A program made the position numbers and the translations under genes. The notes beneath the pieces are model-generated. The model was not told the origin of the DNA. It worked only from the letters and a program-made list of their open reading frames with translations, and made no database searches. Shown here piece by piece: positions 61,418 through 64,000 of a DNA stretch of 64,000 nucleotides. How positions within the stretch are numbered: the first letter of the stretch is position 1; each line of letters opens with the position of its first letter. This DNA is from Sinonovacula constricta (taxonomy: Eukaryota > Mollusca > Bivalvia > Cardiida > Solecurtidae), in the NCBI GenBank assembly GCA_007844125.1, contig CM017572.1, forward strand, positions 21,249,407 to 21,313,406, in the 5' to 3' direction.

Positions 61418-61512
61418 GATACAGACAGACAGACAGACAGACAGAGAAAGATGAAGAGAGAGCGTGTGTGTGCTTGCGCATGTTTGTGTGCAGGTGTGTG
61501 CGTGTGCCTGTA
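61316..61512. repeat. (GT)/(GA)n/(GACA)n compound microsatellite
   Basis: GT-rich, then about 32 bp of GA, then GACA units to 61445, then GT-rich again. Frames over it are artefacts. Confidence 0.95.
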
Positions 61513-62095
61513 TTAAAAGACGTGCAATGTGGTCTCTTTTTGAAATGGCGTTATTAAAATGGCATCTTTCTTATTCAAAATGTATTTGATGCAAACAAAA
61601 TTTAAAAATTTTGCTAAAAATATTTATAACTTGCAGAAATAACACAGATGTAAATATTAATACTTTATTTAGACAAATTCGAATCACATCAATATGAAAC
61701 GCTGAAAGACTTAATGTACAGTTATCTAGTTGTTAACAACGTGCTTCTTTCTAGAATACTGCTACTGAAACAACTGCTATTGCTTATCCAGCTGCAGCTG
61801 ATGTTTTGCTGTGTTTGCAACTGCCAAACTATTTACGTACAGACGCGAGGGTCGTGGAATTCGCAAACTATGAATCTGCTAAAAAAGAAAAAAAAAATCT
61901 GCAGTTTAGTCTTTCTATCAGATTACCATATGACAAAGTGCCAAAACAGCTACTCCGAGAATCATATTACATGTGCTATTATATTTTGTTGCCAAGTAAC
62001 AATTTCTGCATATGCATGTATAGAAGATCAATAATAAGACTCACGTTTAGAATAATCCGTTATGGATAATGATTAAAATGAAATGTATGCATGTT
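61513..62095. other. unique spacer
   Basis: Frames of 87 and 106 codons at 61714-62069 overlap in different frames and show no domain. Likely non-coding. Confidence 0.35.
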
Positions 62096-62098
62096 TAA

Positions 62099-62337
62099 GG
62101 TCCGTATTCACCAACTATTCTTAAGTAAGAAATGCCCAAGTCATGGATTTCAATCAAGAATATATTCATTATGTATTTAGCTACATGTCTGTATTTTTGC
62201 ATGACACTTTAACTTTGCCACTTTCAGCTTAAGATCACATTGAAACTTAATAAATAAGCTTATTTTTGTTGGTATGAAAAATGATTTTCGGGCTTAAGTC
62301 ATGACTTAGGCTTTAGAATGGCTGGCGAATTTGGACC
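62099..62337. mobile_element. PIF/Harbinger-like MITE with TAA duplication
   Basis: Starts GGTCCGTATTCACCAACTAT and ends with the imperfect reverse complement (GGCTGGCGAATTTGGACC). A TAA lies directly at both borders (62096-62098 and 62338-62340). Three-base TWA duplications and GG-starting ends are typical of PIF/Harbinger MITEs. Sub-terminal TTCTTAAG and CTTAAGTC are also inverted. No transposase. Confidence 0.78.
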
Positions 62338-62340
62338 TAA

Positions 62341-62842
62341 GTCCTCGATATTATGTCAATACATATATTACTACACCACGATATCATTGTAAAATACGTA
62401 TACATTATTTTCGGGAAATGGACACGGTAAGATTTTTTTTGTCCCAACCTCTTTGACTATGTATACATTGCTCTTTATTTTATGTTTCTAGAAAAAAATC
62501 GTTTAAACTAAGTCCTGGATATTTTTTATGATATTTTATTCAGGATTATTTAAATTACGTTGACGCCATGACACGTTGGTTATAAAATGACGTCATCAGG
62601 TTTTTCGTAAAATTGTAAATGATAGTGTACTAACAATAGAGGATTATTAGAAGTAGATAATATAATGCGTGTATTAAATATAAACAGAACATAATTTGTA
62701 GAAAGAAAAACATACACAAACTATAGTGTATGATGCATAGTAAACGATCGAAGAGATATAGAAATAAGGCTTAATGTTCAATAAATACTGAACAAAACTT
62801 GAGTATTAAGACCATTTAGTATTAATGTCTCTAGTTTGTGTG
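62341..62842. other. AT-rich spacer
   Basis: Nothing recognised. Confidence 0.4.
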
Positions 62843-62854
62843 TCCAGAAATGTT

Positions 62855-63086
62855 TGTTTATTGGGTTTATCGTCCCACCATCAGTATATCAGTTATCTGG
62901 AGACGGTGTCCACTTGAAACAGACATAGCGCTGCCTTCACTGTGCATAGCATGCCGTGAACAACTGGCATGATTAACCTGACACCGGGCTAACCAATCGT
63001 GGAACTACCCTTATATTTGCTTGAGCTTAGCAAGAGAGCTATACCACTACCATTTTTAACGACTTTGTTATGTCGCGATCCGGAGA
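62855..63086 (-). mobile_element. 5'-truncated SINE, family B, with 12-bp target duplication
   Basis: Matches 49267-49558 through TTATCTGGAGACGGTGTCCA, GCATGCCGTGAAC and GAACTACCCTTATATTTGCT. Ends within the head at TCGCGATCCGGAGA. TCCAGAAATGTT is perfectly repeated at 62843-62854 and 63087-63098, so the truncation happened during insertion rather than by later deletion. Confidence 0.87.
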
Positions 63087-63098
63087 TCCAGAAATGTT

Positions 63099-63659
63099 CC
63101 TTTAATAGACGACACCTGTCATTAGTGACATAATACATTGGTTAAAATGAGAAATGTTTAAGTGAATGATCGTTTTTTCATTAGTATTGTTTATCTCTAT
63201 AATTTAAACTTTTAACAGAGTTGTTCGTCAAATTATTGACACCAAAATTGCATATTTGTGTATGCTGACCACACGTTAACAAAAGGACATTTCGTAACAA
63301 AAATATTTAATGTAATACTTGCATCAAATTTCAGTATGACATTATAGAAAGAAAAATACACATTTTCCAGGTAATGTGTCAATTTTATCATTTTTTTAAC
63401 ATAAGAATGGAAAAAAATCTTCTTATTAAGTTGTAATTATAGAAACTTTAATATGAGACATTATTCTACAACATTTATTTACAGGGAAAATAAACATACA
63501 TGTATATTTTAACTTGGGCTATCCTTGTTTACGAACTGTCGAAACTGCTTATTGAAACTTACATCAGGGGAATATATATTTTGTAAGATAATATTATAGG
63601 ATATTTCCTTTTTCATCATTATTTTTCTGCGATTTTCTCATCTCATGCACAAGAATCTT
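63099..63659. other. AT-rich spacer
   Basis: Nothing recognised. Confidence 0.4.
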
Positions 63660-64000
63660 TTCTAGCGAGAAACGTGCGAACGCCTAGTATCGTAATTGGA
63701 TCAAAATCCTCGCCGAAGGTCCGACGAGCACTGAGCGCTTGTGAAACTAATTTTGTTATCACCAAAATTAGGAATTTTTAGTTGAATTACAAAGCGCGTA
63801 AATCTAAGCAAGACCGTCTATTTGAAATAGGTCGTGTGTTATGAAGTCGATTCTGGAGACGCCGACTGAAGCAAGGCGGCATTACGGCGGTAGGCTGTGA
63901 AAAATTTATGTTCAAAACGAAACAAGATAGCGAGAATTATTATGTGCACTTCGACGGACTGCCTTAAATTCACTGCAAATATGGGAACGTTATATGCCAC
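63660..64000. promoter_or_regulatory. candidate regulatory island at the right edge
   Basis: Unique, GC-balanced DNA with the exact palindromic pair CTAATTTTG (63747-63755) and CAAAATTAG (63763-63771) around TTATCAC, a paired homeodomain-type arrangement. It continues beyond the window. Confidence 0.35.

Overview
This window looks like animal nuclear DNA: AT-rich, gene-poor and packed with repeats. There are no operons, ribosome binding sites or dense ORFs. It holds tRNA-derived SINEs, LINE C-terminal remnants, MITEs and many micro- and minisatellites. This mix suits a lophotrochozoan, most likely a bivalve mollusc. That assignment is inference; no single sequence here fixes the species.

Layout. 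1-11.4 kb: four minisatellites (periods 34, 43, 34 and 74 bp), a hAT-like MITE family carrying CA microsatellites, and a good core promoter (TATA at 4471) just upstream of the 43-bp array. 11.4-25 kb: SINEs, a duplicated 200-bp repeat, a 193-bp near-perfect palindrome at 16173, simple repeats, and islands of unique, less AT-rich DNA that resemble regulatory elements. 25.9-33 kb: a 148-bp array, a SINE, a 3.4-kb array of about 53 copies of 65 bp, then a 31-bp array. 33-40 kb: two LINE C-terminal remnants and the one convincing host coding exon, a 38-codon first exon at 36335-36449 ending at a GTAAGC splice donor, with a promoter-like region upstream. 40-49 kb: AT-rich DNA, a miRNA-sized hairpin at 45568, and two neighbouring but unrelated arrays that both have a 43-bp period. 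49-64 kb: SINEs with clear target-site duplications, candidate regulatory islands including four CACGTG boxes in 131 bp, and a PIF/Harbinger-like MITE with a TAA duplication.

If the exon at 36335 is real, most DNA to its right is its first intron and most to its left is upstream intergenic DNA. The non-repetitive islands with homeodomain-type, E-box, CCAAT and nuclear-receptor half-site motifs would then be candidate cis-regulatory elements of that gene. Most long open frames here lie in simple or tandem repeats and are not genes. The nine minisatellites cover about 11.5 kb, roughly 18% of the window.

The features most worth following are the palindrome with its hammerhead-like core (and two related motifs elsewhere), the microsatellite-carrying MITE family, the tandem arrays sharing periods and built in multi-unit blocks, and the orphan first exon. 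I found no complete multi-gene system such as CRISPR, a toxin-antitoxin pair or a biosynthetic cluster.
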